From an uncultured Collinsella sp. (GTDB lineage Bacteria; Actinomycetota; Coriobacteriia; Coriobacteriales; Coriobacteriaceae), in contig CAJJZO010000057.1 in NCBI GenBank assembly GCA_905197585.1, positions 1 through 9,567 of the forward strand: a stretch of 9,567 nucleotides of DNA, given 5' to 3'. Both the position numbers and the translations under genes were made by a program. Numbering within the stretch: position 1 is the stretch's first letter; every line of letters starts with the position of its first letter. The notes beneath the pieces are model-generated. The model was not told the DNA's origin. It worked only from the letters and a program-made list of their open reading frames with translations, and did not search any database. Below, piece after piece: positions 1 through 6,551 of this stretch.

Positions 1-131
1 CCATATGCCGCTTCATCGACATGTGTTCAATCGCGAACCTTTCCGATGCCGAGCGTACCACCGAAGATGCCCTGCGACGGGAGCTGTTGGTCAATTGGGA
101 TGAACTGTTCACCGTTAAGCCGGCCGGCTAG
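1..131 (+). CDS. 3' end of an unrecognised protein gene
   Basis: Reading from base 3, a frame of 42 codons runs without interruption to a TAG at 129-131. The peptide has a normal soluble-protein composition, with acidic and basic residues alternating through SDAERTTEDALRREL and then NWDELF, which suggests a terminal amphipathic helix. The other two plus frames give poor, Ser/Cys/Arg-rich peptides, so this frame is the likely coding one. The start lies outside the window and I do not recognise the family, so no function is proposed. The gene converges on the phospholipase-like gene with no space between them, and no terminator hairpin is visible here. Confidence 0.6.
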   Translation, partial: ICRFIDMCSIANLSDAERTTEDALRRELLVNWDELFTVKPAG

Positions 132-976
132 CAGCTAGCGATCAGGGGGACTGCGGGAACGTCAGAAGCAGCAACGCGAGCCGCAAATCCCGCCTCGGTT
201 AGCTCGATGACTTCAGTGAACGTTGCATCGAAAAACTCCTCGGTTAGCAGGCGATACGGCGGATGATCCGGCTCGCCGGGGTTTTCGCGTACAATCTCGT
301 GCATGACGCCGATGGTCTTGAGCACATATTCTTTATGGATAGGATACTGCCCAAAACGCGTCGCAGCGGTATACAGGCGATCGGTCGCACGCGGGATGGA
401 AACGATGCCCAGCGTCTTGCCAAACCAGTCAAAATCGCCCTGCTTTTTAATGCGGAACTCCTCGCACGGCTTGCCGCCGTGCGCCTCCAGGTACTGATTC
501 ACGCGCGTATTCCATACGGTATCGGCCACCAGATGCGACCAGACACCAAGTGTCAAATCGAGCAACGACTGTGCCACATCTTCGGACGCAAGCGAGAACT
601 CACAGGCGCCGGGACCGGCAACCGGCTCGGCATCCTTGTAGCGCTGGGGATAGTGCACGCGGTTCAGCCGCTCGCGTTCCTCGATAATCGAGGTCGCCGC
701 GGCCGGCGCACCGATGGGCGAACTTTTAAGCAACGGTGCCACATAGGTATCCCAGAACTCATGCTCACGAGGCTTAGGGATGGGCTCAGGCTTGGCAAAG
801 TGCGTAATGCGGTACGGAATGGGATCGGCGATGCCAGGGACCATATAGCCCACGAAGATATCCGGAACCACGCAGCCAAACAAAAAGGCATTGCGGTCGC
901 GCACGCTATTGGCAAGCGCACCGGTGCGCTCCAGCAAACGCTCCGTCTGAGCGATATGAATGTTCCAACTTGGCAT
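128..976 (-). CDS. Putative zinc-dependent phospholipase C family protein
   Basis: About 282 residues. Numbering here counts from an upstream ATG at 988, four codons before the start I prefer. The family of zinc phospholipases C binds three zinc ions through His and Asp residues near the N-terminus and in an HxxxD helix. Here a matching series is visible: MPSWNIH with His11, CVVPD with Asp43, ITHF with His63, and GVWSHLVADTVWN at 148-160 with His152 and Asp156. No signal peptide or membrane segment is evident, so a cytoplasmic or non-classical role is possible; many genomes carry such proteins as hypotheticals. I prefer the ATG at 974-976 because GGGGGTGG lies just upstream and the protein then begins MPSW. 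Starting at 988 would leave a leader of only a few bases after the predicted promoter. It is probably a single-gene unit, 68 bases or more downstream of cbiO. Family assignment is moderate; substrate is unknown. Confidence 0.55.
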   Translation of the reverse strand: MPSWNIHIAQTERLLERTGALANSVRDRNAFLFGCVVPDIFVGYMVPGIADPIPYRITHFAKPEPIPKPREHEFWDTYVAPLLKSSPIGAPAAATSIIEERERLNRVHYPQRYKDAEPVAGPGACEFSLASEDVAQSLLDLTLGVWSHLVADTVWNTRVNQYLEAHGGKPCEEFRIKKQGDFDWFGKTLGIVSIPRATDRLYTAATRFGQYPIHKEYVLKTIGVMHEIVRENPGEPDHPPYRLLTEEFFDATFTEVIELTEAGFAARVAASDVPAVPLIASC

Positions 977-1002
977 AGCCACCCCCATAAAAAACCTGAA
1001 TA

Positions 1003-1011
1003 ACTATACCA
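1003..1011 (-). promoter_or_regulatory. Probable extended -10 promoter of the phospholipase-like gene
   Basis: On the minus strand the sequence reads TGG-TATAGT, an extended -10 element matching TATAAT at 5 of 6 bases with TG one base upstream. No good -35 box is seen at 16-18 bases, which is common for extended -10 promoters. Predicted transcription would begin near 996, giving a very short leader before the start codon. Confidence 0.4.
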
Positions 1012-1020
1012 TCACGGCAA

Positions 1021-1036
1021 AGCCGCGCGGGCGGCT
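1021..1036 (-). terminator. Weak terminator-like hairpin after cbiO
   Basis: A perfect 6-bp GC-rich stem (AGCCGC / GCGGCT) closes a four-base loop about 20 bases past the cbiO stop. On the minus strand it is followed only by TTTGCC, so the U-tract is poor. It may terminate the cbiMQO transcript partly; read-through into the phospholipase-like gene is possible. Confidence 0.35.
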
Positions 1037-1056
1037 ACGCACGCTCTACGCAGCAA

Positions 1057-1824
1057 CTAGTCCGTAGCACCGCTTTCGGTTCCATACGACGGCGAAGGTG
1101 CCTCGACCACATGGTGATATCGATCGATATAGATTGCACGGGCACCCAGGCGTCGCACCAAATCCTGGTGATGCGTGCTCATCAAGACCGTCTTACCCGC
1201 CGCGACGTAGGCCAGCAAGAAGTTGACCACGATGTCGCATGAATCCTCGTCGAGCCCATTGGTAGGCTCGTCGAGGACCAAGATATCCGGGTTCATCGAC
1301 ACCACCGCAGCCAGCGCAACGCGCTTCTTTTGCCCGCCCGAAAGCTGATAGGGCGAGGCATCGACCAGGTCGGCAACTTGAAACAGTTCCATAGCATCGC
1401 GCACACGACGGTCGAGCTTACCCGTCGGCAGCCCCATTTGAGCCGGGCCAAAAGCGACTTCCTCGCCCACCGTGGCGCAGAACAGCTGGGCATCGGCGTT
1501 TTGGAATACGAAGCCCACGCGCTGGTGGAACTTCTGAGCAGCAGAATCCTTCAGATACGCCGCATCGACCACGTGCCCGTCAAACAGGTATGCCCCTGCG
1601 TCCGCGAGTTCAAGGCCGTTAATTAGACGCATAATCGTCGTCTTGCCGCAGCCGTTGGGACCGAGCAGGGCAACGAGTTCACCACGATCGACCTGCAGCG
1701 AAACGCCATCGACCACCGTATGACCCGTATAGGAAAACACCACGTCGCGCAGCTCAATGAGCGGCGTGGTCTCGGCGCCAGCAGCACCGCTCACGCCCAT
1801 CGCGCCATTCGTATCGTTTGCCAA
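1057..1824 (-). CDS. cbiO: ECF transporter ATPase, CbiO/NikO type
   Basis: ATP-binding subunit of the energy-coupling factor transporter encoded with the two genes upstream; it hydrolyses ATP on the cytoplasmic face to drive nickel or cobalt uptake. Counting from the TTG at 1824 (255 residues), visible motifs are Walker A GPNGCGKTT at 55-63, Q-loop FQNADAQLF with Gln near 108, signature LSGGQ at 161-165, Walker B ILVLDEP at 181-187 with catalytic Glu186, D-loop GLD, and the switch His in STHH near 218. The FQNADAQLF...EEVAFGP stretch is typical of CbiO/EcfA. The open frame extends further upstream into cbiQ, but those residues are Arg/Cys-rich and not ABC-like. The TTG has AGGGAAGGG seven bases upstream; the alternative ATG at 1848 (263 residues) has only a weak site. 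The gene starts 44 bases after cbiQ ends. Only one ATPase gene is present, so a homodimer is expected. Confidence 0.93.
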   Translation of the reverse strand: MANDTNGAMGVSGAAGAETTPLIELRDVVFSYTGHTVVDGVSLQVDRGELVALLGPNGCGKTTIMRLINGLELADAGAYLFDGHVVDAAYLKDSAAQKFHQRVGFVFQNADAQLFCATVGEEVAFGPAQMGLPTGKLDRRVRDAMELFQVADLVDASPYQLSGGQKKRVALAAVVSMNPDILVLDEPTNGLDEDSCDIVVNFLLAYVAAGKTVLMSTHHQDLVRRLGARAIYIDRYHHVVEAPSPSYGTESGATD

Positions 1825-1831
1825 AACGTCG

Positions 1832-1840
1832 CCCTTCCCT
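1832..1840 (-). promoter_or_regulatory. Ribosome binding site favouring the TTG start of cbiO
   Basis: The minus strand reads AGGGAAGGG seven bases before TTG at 1822-1824. This is a better-spaced Shine-Dalgarno candidate than anything in front of the ATG at 1846-1848, and it decides the start used here. Confidence 0.5.
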
Positions 1841-1868
1841 ATCCACATCGACGGCTCGACCGCCCGCG

Positions 1869-2711
1869 CTACAGCACTGCGCACAACACGGCGAGCAGAA
1901 CCACAACGGCTGCGTAAACGGCATCGCGCCAGCCAAACCTGGCGCGCGCGGGAGCCGGATACGCACCGGCAAAGCCGCGGCAAAGCATAGCCTCGTCCAT
2001 CGCGCGGCTGCATTTCATCGCCTTGATAAAGGTCATGCCCATGATACCCGCGATCGAATCGGTACGCGAAAATCCCTCGGGCGCACGGCCAACGCTGCGC
2101 AGCATGACCGATTCGCACAGATCGTGCGCCGTACGACCCAGCACCTCGATGTGCTTGAGCGCCATATCAAACGTAAAGATAACTTCGTCGGGTAGATGCA
2201 GCATCTTGAGCGCCGCCGACATGCGGCTCCACGTGAGGGTCCACGAAACACCCAGCACGAGCGACACGTTAATGAACGTCTTAAGCGCAATTTTGAGCAT
2301 GGCACCCGCGGCAGAAGCGCCCAGCAGCAGGGCAGGCAGTGCCAGAACCACGGCAAACCCCGCGGCAGCCAACGCCGGCACAAAGGTCGCGCGCAGCCCG
2401 CGTACAGGGCGCACGGCAACGAGCACCAGCGCGATAGCCGCCATCAACATGATGTACAGCGGGCTCTGCGTCAGACACACGCACAGGACGCAAAAGAACA
2501 TCCCCACCAGGCGCACCGGAGCCGAAACGCAAGAAAGGGCGCGGTCGACCATCGACCCGCCCTCGTGCGCGCCTCCACCCAGGCGAACCCGCTCAAGCAG
2601 GCTCGCCAGGTGCAGGACGTTCTTTTGCATCACACGATGCCGAGCCCCCACGGGCTCGTATCGCTCCTCGACCGCAAGCCAGCTAGGCAGCTCGGCTATT
2701 GCCATGAGCAC
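1869..2711 (-). CDS. cbiQ: ECF transporter transmembrane subunit, CbiQ/NikQ type
   Basis: The T-component of the ECF transporter, a 280-residue membrane protein that couples the ATPase to the substrate-binding CbiM. The N-terminal 55 residues are soluble. Hydrophobic segments follow at roughly 62-80, 84-101, 108-131 and 141-158, with a final one at 264-280. Between the fourth and last lies the long cytoplasmic region holding the two coupling motifs of this family: SVMLRSVG near 201-208 and AMLCRGF at 241-247. These Arg-Gly or Arg-x-x-Gly elements dock into the ATPase. The GTG at 2709-2711 has AAGGA five bases upstream; an ATG two codons later (2703-2705) is an alternative. The start lies inside the end of cbiM (29-base overlap), which suggests translational coupling. 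Confidence 0.9.
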   Translation of the reverse strand: MLMAIAELPSWLAVEERYEPVGARHRVMQKNVLHLASLLERVRLGGGAHEGGSMVDRALSCVSAPVRLVGMFFCVLCVCLTQSPLYIMLMAAIALVLVAVRPVRGLRATFVPALAAAGFAVVLALPALLLGASAAGAMLKIALKTFINVSLVLGVSWTLTWSRMSAALKMLHLPDEVIFTFDMALKHIEVLGRTAHDLCESVMLRSVGRAPEGFSRTDSIAGIMGMTFIKAMKCSRAMDEAMLCRGFAGAYPAPARARFGWRDAVYAAVVVLLAVLCAVL

Positions 2712-3768
2712 CGCTTTCCTTAACCGTCAGCGAGATCAGACGGAATGCGATGGTGAGCACCGCCACGCCAATCACGCCGGACAGGATATACATGGCAGCC
2801 TGACCGGCAAAGCCAAGACCCTGCTCCTCGGAATAGGCCTGCAGGTAATCACCCGTAGGCAGAGCGTCGGCAAAGGTCGGGGTATCAAGGCCGACCGAAG
2901 CCTGCAGGCTGTCGTCACCAGCCTCCTGAACGGCGGTCGCGGCGCCCTCGGCGTCCCACTCGCCCCATGCGTCACCCGTGGCCAGCAGGCCCAGCGGCGT
3001 GGCCGCAACAAGCACGGCGACCAGGATGAGCGTTGGGACCAGCGAGGTCTTCTTGGCAGCAGCGCCCTCGGCAGTAAGCTGGCCATCGACGGCCTCGGGC
3101 CCGACGATAACGCTCGGCGCCGTCTTCTTAATGAAACCGTAGATGGCGGCCGTCGCCACGCCCTCGATCACGCCGGCAACCAGCATATGCGGGATCAACA
3201 TGGCCGGAATAGCCACGGACAGCGGGAAGGGGCAGTACAGCGGCGCGCCCGAAGCGTTGGTAAAGAGCATCGGCTGAATACCAAACTCGATTGCCGCGCA
3301 CAGGGCCGCCAGGCACAGACCGACCCAGCCGCTTACGATTGCCGAAACCGAGGTGCCCCAGCTCTTGTCGTGCAAACGGCTGTTGAGCGCACGGAACACG
3401 ATAGCAGCGGCAAACGGCAACACAAAGGCCATGTTAAAGCAGTTGGCTCCAAAGGACAGAACGCCGCCGTCGCCAAACAGCAGCGCCTGCAGCGCCAGCG
3501 CAACCGAGACAGCGATAGCCGCGGCCTCGGGACCCAGCAGCAGCGCGATGAGCGCGCCACCGACGGCGTGACCCGTGGTACCGCCGGGCAACGGCACGTT
3601 GAACATCATGAGCAAGAAGGAGAACGCGGCGCAGATGCCCAGGAACGCCATGTGCTCGCGATCGAGCGTGGCGCGCACTTTCTTGATGCAGTGAACCCAA
3701 ACGGGCACCATCGCCACCGCCATGACGGCATCGGTCTGCGGGGACAGATAATTATCTGGAATGTGCAT
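2683..3768 (-). CDS. cbiM: ECF transporter S-component, CbiM/NikM with fused N-like domain
   Basis: Substrate-binding membrane subunit of a nickel/cobalt ECF transporter, 361 residues. Residues 1-215 are a CbiM/NikM module: it opens MHIPDNYLSP, keeps His2 and has His67 in PGGTTGHAVGGA. These match the two histidines that, with the N-terminal amine, hold the metal in the NikM structure. Further family signatures are QALLFGDGG (94-102) and FGANCFNMA (107-114). Residues 242-345 form a second module with two membrane helices (about 243-263 and 323-346) flanking an extracytoplasmic loop beginning TPLGLLATGDAWGEW. This resembles the fused CbiN/PDGLE-type partner, but no PDGLE motif is visible. The ATG at 3766-3768 is preceded by GGGAGG at good distance. 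It is the first gene of cbiMQO. The sequence alone cannot separate nickel from cobalt, but the upstream operator argues for nickel, so nikM(N) would be an equally fair name. Confidence 0.9.
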   Translation of the reverse strand: MHIPDNYLSPQTDAVMAVAMVPVWVHCIKKVRATLDREHMAFLGICAAFSFLLMMFNVPLPGGTTGHAVGGALIALLLGPEAAAIAVSVALALQALLFGDGGVLSFGANCFNMAFVLPFAAAIVFRALNSRLHDKSWGTSVSAIVSGWVGLCLAALCAAIEFGIQPMLFTNASGAPLYCPFPLSVAIPAMLIPHMLVAGVIEGVATAAIYGFIKKTAPSVIVGPEAVDGQLTAEGAAAKKTSLVPTLILVAVLVAATPLGLLATGDAWGEWDAEGAATAVQEAGDDSLQASVGLDTPTFADALPTGDYLQAYSEEQGLGFAGQAAMYILSGVIGVAVLTIAFRLISLTVKESGAHGNSRAA

Positions 3769-3825
3769 GCACGCCTCCCGGTTATCGGCGCACGGAATTG
3801 CAACGCCGTTTGAATCACCTTTCCA

Positions 3826-3853
3826 GTGTTACGTAATGTCAGATTCGTAACAC
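3826..3853. promoter_or_regulatory. Predicted NikR-type operator of cbiMQO
   Basis: A perfect inverted repeat, GTGTTACG at 3826-3833 and CGTAACAC at 3846-3853. Written as GTGTTAC-N14-GTAACAC it has the half-sites and spacing I recall being described for NikR in delta-proteobacteria such as Geobacter and Desulfovibrio. It sits at about +5 to +32 relative to the start predicted for the cbiM transcript, so a bound repressor would block transcription. The repeat is seen directly; naming NikR as the regulator is inference from the motif plus the metal-transport operon it precedes. Confidence 0.7.
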
Positions 3854-3863
3854 GCCGCGGGCT

Positions 3864-3892
3864 ATCATAGCAAAACGGCGCACTGCCGACAA
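3864..3892 (-). promoter_or_regulatory. Sigma-70-type promoter of cbiMQO
   Basis: On the minus strand TTGTCG (3892-3887) is separated by exactly 17 bases from TATGAT (3869-3864), with TG one base upstream of the -10 giving an extended form. The -10 matches 5 of 6 consensus bases and the -35 matches 4 of 6. Transcription would start near 3857, about 90 bases before the cbiM ATG, and immediately in front of the NikR-type repeat. Confidence 0.65.
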
Positions 3893-3906
3893 AGCAGCAC
3901 GCCGTT
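3874..3906 (-). terminator. Probable terminator of the pheST transcript
   Basis: Read on the minus strand, this is a 13-bp stem (AACGGCG-TG-CTGC with GCAG-TG-CGCCGTT, the TG/TG steps pairing as G-U wobbles) around a seven-base loop. It ends in TTTT before GC. On the plus strand the same steps are CA/CA mismatches, so the structure favours minus-strand RNA. It lies about 110 bases past the pheT stop. Its sequence also contains the -35 box of the cbiM promoter. Confidence 0.55.
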
Positions 3907-4014
3907 ATGTAATGCGCGTGTCATATATGCAGGCTCAACGGTGCCTTATACCGGGCATAGCAGTCACGTAGGACTCGGCAGCAGCCACCGCTGACCCATA
4001 CCCCAGCGCAGGAC
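3907..4014. other. Spacer downstream of pheT, no feature recognised
   Basis: Between the pheT stop and the terminator hairpin there are 108 bases without an open frame or structure I can support. I looked for cobalamin- and NiCo-riboswitch signatures here and upstream of cbiM and found none. Confidence 0.5.
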
Positions 4015-6468
4015 CTAGCCGCGGACCTCGCCGTTTACGCCCTTGCACACCTTGGTAACGATCTTCTGGTGCGCCTTTTCGACCTCTTCGCTGGTAAGCG
4101 TGTGGTCGTCGGAGCGATACGTAAGCGCAAAGGCCATGGACTTCTTGCCCGCTCCGATGCGGATGGGATCGCGGTAGACGTCGAACAGACGCACGCCCTC
4201 GAGAAGCTTGCCTCCGGCGCTGGTAATACGGCGCTCAAGATCCTCGCAGGTCACAGTGTTGTCGACCACGATAGCAAGGTCGTGCTCAACGGCCGGGTAC
4301 TGCGAGAACTCACGGTAGTTCTCCTGGTTGCGGGCGCCCTTGATCAGCTTGTCCAGGTCAAGCTCAAAGGCAACGACGACCTCGTCAATGCCCATAGCCT
4401 CGCGCGCCTCGGGGTGAATCTCGCCAACCCAGCCCAGCACGGTACCGCCCGAGAGCACCTCGGCAGCACGACCCGGCTGCAGGAAGGCATAGCCCTCGCC
4501 CTCGACGGGACGGAAGCGAACCTTCTCGATGCGCAGCTGGGAGAGCAGCTCCTCGACGATGCCCTTGCCAAAGAAGAAGCGCAGCTTGCGGTACTTCATG
4601 TTCCAAGACTGCTCGCTCCACTGGCCCGAGAGCACACCCGCCACGGACTTGGTCTCCTTGGGCAGGCTGGCGTTCTCGCGGCCGTGGAACAGGCTGCCGA
4701 CCTCGTACAGATGCACGTTGGGCGTACCGTGCGCCTCGTTGTAGGCCACGGACTGTAGCAGGCCCGGCAGCAGCGAACGACGCATCTCGGTCTGCTCGGC
4801 CACCAGCGGGTTCATGAGAACCACGGGGCAGCCGCGGCCCTCGGTGGACATGCCAATCTTCTCCAGGTCGCCCGGGGCGGCAAAGCCAAAGGTCGTGGTC
4901 TCGTTGAGGCCACAGGCGCGCAGGATCTCGCCGACCTTGCGGGTAAGCTTCTGCTCGCGCGTCAGACCGCCGATGTGGTTCTTGGCAGCCGGGATGGTCG
5001 CCGTCACGCGGCCCATGCCCCACAGGCGCAGGACCTCCTCGATCAGGTCGATCTCGCGCGGCAGGTCGGGACGGAAGCTCGGCGGCGTGACCATAAAGTC
5101 CTCGCCGTCGCGCTCGACGGTGCAGCCCAGGCGGGTGAGTGAGCGCTCGATAAAGTCGGGCTCGATGTCAGCACCGCAGATGGCGCGCACGCGGGCCAGG
5201 CGCAGCTTAATGCTGTCGATGGTCTTGGGCGCGGGGAACACGTCCACATAGCCGGGGGCGACCTCGCCGCCGGCTATCTCCTCGATGAGCGCGCACGTCA
5301 CATTGGCGACGTCCACGCAGCCGGTCTCGTCGACCTGGCGCTCAAAGCGGATGGAGGCGTCGGAGATCAGCGACAGGTCACGGCTGGTGTGCGAGGTGCG
5401 GCCGGCGTTGAAGCAGGCGCTCTCGACCATCACGTCGACGGTGTCGTCCTCAATCTCGGAATCCATGCCACCCATAACGCCGGCCAGCGCCACAGGACGC
5501 TCGCCGTCGGTGATGAGACCCATGCCGGCGTCGAGCGTACGCTCCTCGCCGTCGCGCGTCGTGAACTTCTCGTCCTGCTGGGCGGCGCGAACGACCACGC
5601 GGCGCCTGCCATCGCGCTCGGCAAAGGTGTCGAGGTCAAAGGCGTGCAGCGGCTGACCAGTGAGCATCATCACATAGTTGGTGATGTCGACGATGTTGTT
5701 GTGCGGGCGCACGCCCAGGGCGTTAAGGCGCTTGACCATCCAGTCGGGCGACGGGCCGACCTTCACGTTGCGCACGATGCGGGCAACGTAGCGGTCGCAC
5801 AGGCCCTCGTCGGCAATCTCGACGGAAAGCTCGTCGTCGGTCGCGCGGCCGGTCTCGGCCTTGATGGCGGGCAGCTCAACGTGGAAATCGCGGTCGAAGA
5901 TGGCGCCGGTCTCGCGAGCCATGCCGATCATGGACAGGCAGTCGGGGCGGTTGGGCGTGATCTCGCAGTCGAGCACGGTGTCGCTCGAGCCCACGTACTC
6001 GGCAAACGGCATGCCGCAGGGCGTATCCTCGGGCAGGATCATAATGCCGGAGTGGTCGCCACCCAGGCCGAGCTCGCGCGCGGAGCAGTTCATGCCCATG
6101 GACACGACGCCGCGAAGCTTGCTCTTCTTGATCTTGACGTCGCCGGGAAGCACGGCGCCGATCATGGCCGTGACGATGTGGTCGCCGGCCTCAAAGTTCT
6201 GCGCGCCGCAGACGATCTGCAGCGGAGCGGGATTGCCGTCGGGGTCGAGGTTCTTGTCGCCCACGTCGACCGAGCACACATACATGTGGTCGCTATCGGG
6301 GTGCGGGGTCTTGGTGAGCACCTTAGCGGTCACCACGTGGTCGAAGGACTCGCCCACGGTGTCGATCGCCTCGACCTCGGTGCCGGTACGGATATATTCG
6401 TCCGAAAGGGTCTTGGGATCCTCCGGAATATCGATCATGGTCTTGAGCCAGTCGTAAGAAACACGCAT
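4015..6468 (-). CDS. pheT: Phenylalanine--tRNA ligase beta subunit
   Basis: Beta chain of the alpha2-beta2 cytoplasmic enzyme that charges tRNA-Phe; it carries tRNA recognition and the editing site that removes mischarged tyrosine. The 817-residue length is normal. It opens MRVSYDWLKTMIDIP, typical for PheT. An OB-fold tRNA-binding domain covers about 40-153 (HPDSDHMYVCSVDVG, IVCGAQNF, SKLRGVVSMGMNCSARELGL). It is followed by DCEITPNRPDCLSMIGMARE at 168-187, the B3/B4 region with ALAGVMGGMDSEI, and B5 and the catalytic-like core. An anticodon-binding ferredoxin-like domain begins near 717 (YPAVEHDLAIVV...) and runs to the end. The ATG has a strong AAAGGAG site upstream. It follows pheS after a 184-base gap, unusually long for this pair, and is presumably on the same T-box-controlled transcript. 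Confidence 0.98.
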   Translation of the reverse strand: MRVSYDWLKTMIDIPEDPKTLSDEYIRTGTEVEAIDTVGESFDHVVTAKVLTKTPHPDSDHMYVCSVDVGDKNLDPDGNPAPLQIVCGAQNFEAGDHIVTAMIGAVLPGDVKIKKSKLRGVVSMGMNCSARELGLGGDHSGIMILPEDTPCGMPFAEYVGSSDTVLDCEITPNRPDCLSMIGMARETGAIFDRDFHVELPAIKAETGRATDDELSVEIADEGLCDRYVARIVRNVKVGPSPDWMVKRLNALGVRPHNNIVDITNYVMMLTGQPLHAFDLDTFAERDGRRRVVVRAAQQDEKFTTRDGEERTLDAGMGLITDGERPVALAGVMGGMDSEIEDDTVDVMVESACFNAGRTSHTSRDLSLISDASIRFERQVDETGCVDVANVTCALIEEIAGGEVAPGYVDVFPAPKTIDSIKLRLARVRAICGADIEPDFIERSLTRLGCTVERDGEDFMVTPPSFRPDLPREIDLIEEVLRLWGMGRVTATIPAAKNHIGGLTREQKLTRKVGEILRACGLNETTTFGFAAPGDLEKIGMSTEGRGCPVVLMNPLVAEQTEMRRSLLPGLLQSVAYNEAHGTPNVHLYEVGSLFHGRENASLPKETKSVAGVLSGQWSEQSWNMKYRKLRFFFGKGIVEELLSQLRIEKVRFRPVEGEGYAFLQPGRAAEVLSGGTVLGWVGEIHPEAREAMGIDEVVVAFELDLDKLIKGARNQENYREFSQYPAVEHDLAIVVDNTVTCEDLERRITSAGGKLLEGVRLFDVYRDPIRIGAGKKSMAFALTYRSDDHTLTSEEVEKAHQKIVTKVCKGVNGEVRG

Positions 6469-6492
6469 CTAGCTCTCCTTTCATACTGAAAG

Positions 6493-6545
6493 CCTGCGAA
6501 GAGATGCAGGTGGAAACTTCAACTTTGTGAACATTCCTTACAAAG
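6493..6545 (-). repeat. Two small hairpins in the pheT leader
   Basis: Two short inverted repeats sit between the larger palindrome and the pheT ribosome site: CCTGC/GCAGG at 6493-6497 and 6506-6510 (8-base loop), and CTTTGT/ACAAAG at 6523-6528 and 6540-6545 (11-base loop). Neither is followed by a U-tract, so they are not terminators. They may only reflect chance or mRNA stabilisation. Confidence 0.35.
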
Positions 6546-6551
6546 CGAGGG

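Noticed and set aside
263..1003. A 246-codon plus-strand open frame opposite the phospholipase-like gene
   Set aside because: It is rich in Arg, His and Gly without motifs, while the minus strand has an ordered set of putative zinc ligands.
1057..2118. The full 353-residue version of cbiO
   Set aside because: The first 90 residues overlap cbiQ in another frame and are Arg/Cys-rich with no ABC similarity; no ribosome site supports that start.
2023..3813. A 596-codon plus-strand open frame opposite cbiM and cbiQ
   Set aside because: Its protein is Arg/His/Gln/Ala-rich with no domain pattern, while the opposite strand encodes two clear membrane subunits. It is a high-GC antisense shadow.
3769..4014. 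Possible cobalamin or NiCo riboswitch upstream of cbiM
   Set aside because: I found no B12-box-like sequence or the conserved purine-rich junctions of a metal riboswitch. A protein operator explains the regulation better.
5389..6489. A 366-codon plus-strand open frame opposite pheT
   Set aside because: The composition (Val, His, Gly, Ala-rich repeats of LAVG and VAHA type) is that of reversed high-GC coding DNA. The pheT frame explains the region fully.
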